Shown here: piece by piece, positions 6,536-6,777 of the stretch
Numbering within the stretch: the first letter of the stretch is position 1
Layout: every line of letters begins with the position of its first letter
Assembly (NCBI GenBank): GCA_027296185.1
Contig: JAPUJL010000455.1
Coordinates: forward strand, 1-6,777
DNA from: SAR324 cluster bacterium
GTDB lineage: Bacteria; SAR324; JACQKK01
Direction of reading: 5' to 3'
Length of the DNA: 6,777 bases
Notes under the pieces: model-generated
Told to the model about the DNA's origin: nothing
The model's input: only the letters and a program-made list of their open reading frames with translations
Databases searched by the model: none
Position numbers and translations under genes: made by a program

Positions 6536-6576
6536 CGGGCCCTGGCCCGCCGTTCCGGACTTGGCCCCGAGGCCAA
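6536..6576 (-). other. Two GC-rich hairpins in the presumed 5' leader of the transporter gene
   Basis: One inverted repeat is CGGGCC-CT-GGCCCG (6536-6549) and the other TTGGCC, 4-nt loop, GGCCAA (6561-6576). Both stems are perfect 6-bp pairings. They fall between the putative promoter (6585-6613) and the GTG start, so they would be in the mRNA leader. No known riboswitch class is recognisable. Confidence 0.4.
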
Positions 6577-6584
6577 AGGTGCTC

Positions 6585-6613
6585 ATTATGGGGAGAAAGC
6601 CTGCGGCGGGCAA
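6585..6613 (-). promoter_or_regulatory. Putative sigma70-type promoter for the transporter gene
   Basis: On the minus strand TTGCCC (6613-6608, 4 of 6), a 17-nt spacer, and CATAAT (6590-6585, 5 of 6). The start point would be near 6578, giving a leader of about 100 nt before the GTG at 6479. It is the best promoter match in the window. Confidence 0.45.
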
Positions 6614-6690
6614 GGCACGTATGCAGGGCGGCGGCGCGGGTTTTCCGGCGCGCTTGCTTCCGGCGGCGGGTTCGGTCTAGGGTTTCGGGG

Positions 6691-6716
6691 GCTTTTTCAT
6701 TGAATCGGGGAAAAGC
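6691..6716 (+). other. Hairpin in the leader just before the ligase gene
   Basis: GCTTTTTC (6691-6698) pairs with GGAAAAGC (6709-6716), an 8-bp stem with one G-U pair and a 10-nt loop, ending 17 nt before the ATG at 6734. It could affect ribosome access or mRNA stability. It lacks a downstream T-run and is not a terminator on the plus strand. Confidence 0.4.
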
Positions 6717-6722
6717 GCGGGT

Positions 6723-6737
6723 ATGAGCACCCTATGA
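6723..6737 (+). promoter_or_regulatory. Four-codon open frame (MSTL) overlapping the ligase start
   Basis: ATG AGC ACC CTA TGA ends in the ATGA that also contains the ligase ATG (6734-6736), a 4-base overlap of the kind used for translational coupling. A purine-rich stretch with GGGGAAAA (6707-6714) lies upstream. It may be a leader peptide, or chance; the GAG within it is the only Shine-Dalgarno-like element at proper distance from the ligase ATG. Confidence 0.3.
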
Positions 6738-6777
6738 AGATACACGAGTACCAGGCCAAGGCGATGCTCGCCAAATA
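6734..6777 (+). CDS. sucC: Succinate-CoA ligase (ADP-forming) beta subunit, N-terminus; partial, 3' end outside the window
   Basis: Only 14 full codons plus two bases are present: MKIHEYQAKAMLAK, then TA-, probably Tyr. The (N/D/K)-(L/I)-HEYQAK opening is the signature start of the ATP-grasp beta subunit of succinyl-CoA synthetase, which makes ATP and succinate from succinyl-CoA in the TCA cycle with the alpha subunit SucD. The beta subunit of malate-CoA ligase (MtkA) of the serine cycle begins almost identically and cannot be excluded from 15 residues. The ATG at 6734 is the only possible start, since a TGA at 6701 closes the frame upstream without another start codon. The gene is divergent from the transporter, with 254 bp between starts. 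Confidence 0.8.
   Translation, partial: MKIHEYQAKAMLAK

Noticed and set aside
6654..6683. Possible plus-strand promoter for the ligase gene (TTGCTT with TAGGGT or TCTAGG)
   Set aside because: Only about half of the positions in each box match the consensus; too weak to call.
6496..6726. Plus-strand open frame of 76 codons before the ligase gene
   Set aside because: Extremely Arg-rich, no ribosome site, and lies in a hairpin-rich intergenic region.

Overview
The window is GC-rich DNA (strong G/C at third codon positions) from a bacterium, most likely a proteobacterium and plausibly a gammaproteobacterium. That placement rests on family resemblance only; no rRNA or other lineage marker is present. 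It looks like ordinary chromosome: compact genes, no insertion sequence, phage gene, tRNA, rRNA or CRISPR array. Six of the eight genes lie on the minus strand.

From left to right: (1) 1-462, minus, the N-terminal part of a radical-SAM-type protein that runs off the left edge; only its Rossmann, cobalamin-binding-like domain is visible. (2) 470-1288, minus, a two-domain Nfu/NifU-type iron-sulfur carrier that starts upstream and ends 7 bp before gene 1, so the two look like one operon. A promoter-like element lies at 1418-1446. (3) 1557-1859, plus, a 100-residue protein I do not recognise, divergent from the Nfu gene. (4) 1898-3205, minus, a CorC/HlyC (CNNM-CBS) membrane protein, convergent with gene 3. 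(5) 3419-4198, minus, a classical short-chain dehydrogenase/reductase. (6) 4495-5127, minus, pyrrolidone-carboxylate peptidase with a GTG start. (7) 5244-6479, minus, a 12-helix major facilitator transporter of the monocarboxylate/oxalate-formate type, also GTG-started. (8) 6734-6777, plus, the first 15 codons of an ATP-grasp succinate-CoA (or malate-CoA) ligase beta subunit, divergent from the transporter.

In functional terms, Nfu plus the radical SAM protein suggest dedicated Fe-S delivery to a cluster enzyme. The transporter and the pyroglutamyl peptidase (116 bp apart) may share a transcript and could handle small organic acids or peptides, but no pathway can be read from the sequence. 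The SDR and CorC genes have sizeable gaps before them and look like separate units. No gap between genes exceeds 300 bp. The gaps hold promoter-like elements, several small hairpins, an 18-bp tandem repeat after pcp (4411-4482), and a four-codon open frame overlapping the start of the last gene.

Many long open frames on the opposite strand, or in another frame of the same strand, are by-products of high GC and were left out. The two most noteworthy points are the Nfu/radical-SAM pair, whose Nfu carries an unusual repeat-bearing N-terminal extension, and the unrecognised small protein beside it. I did not find a clear new multi-gene system.
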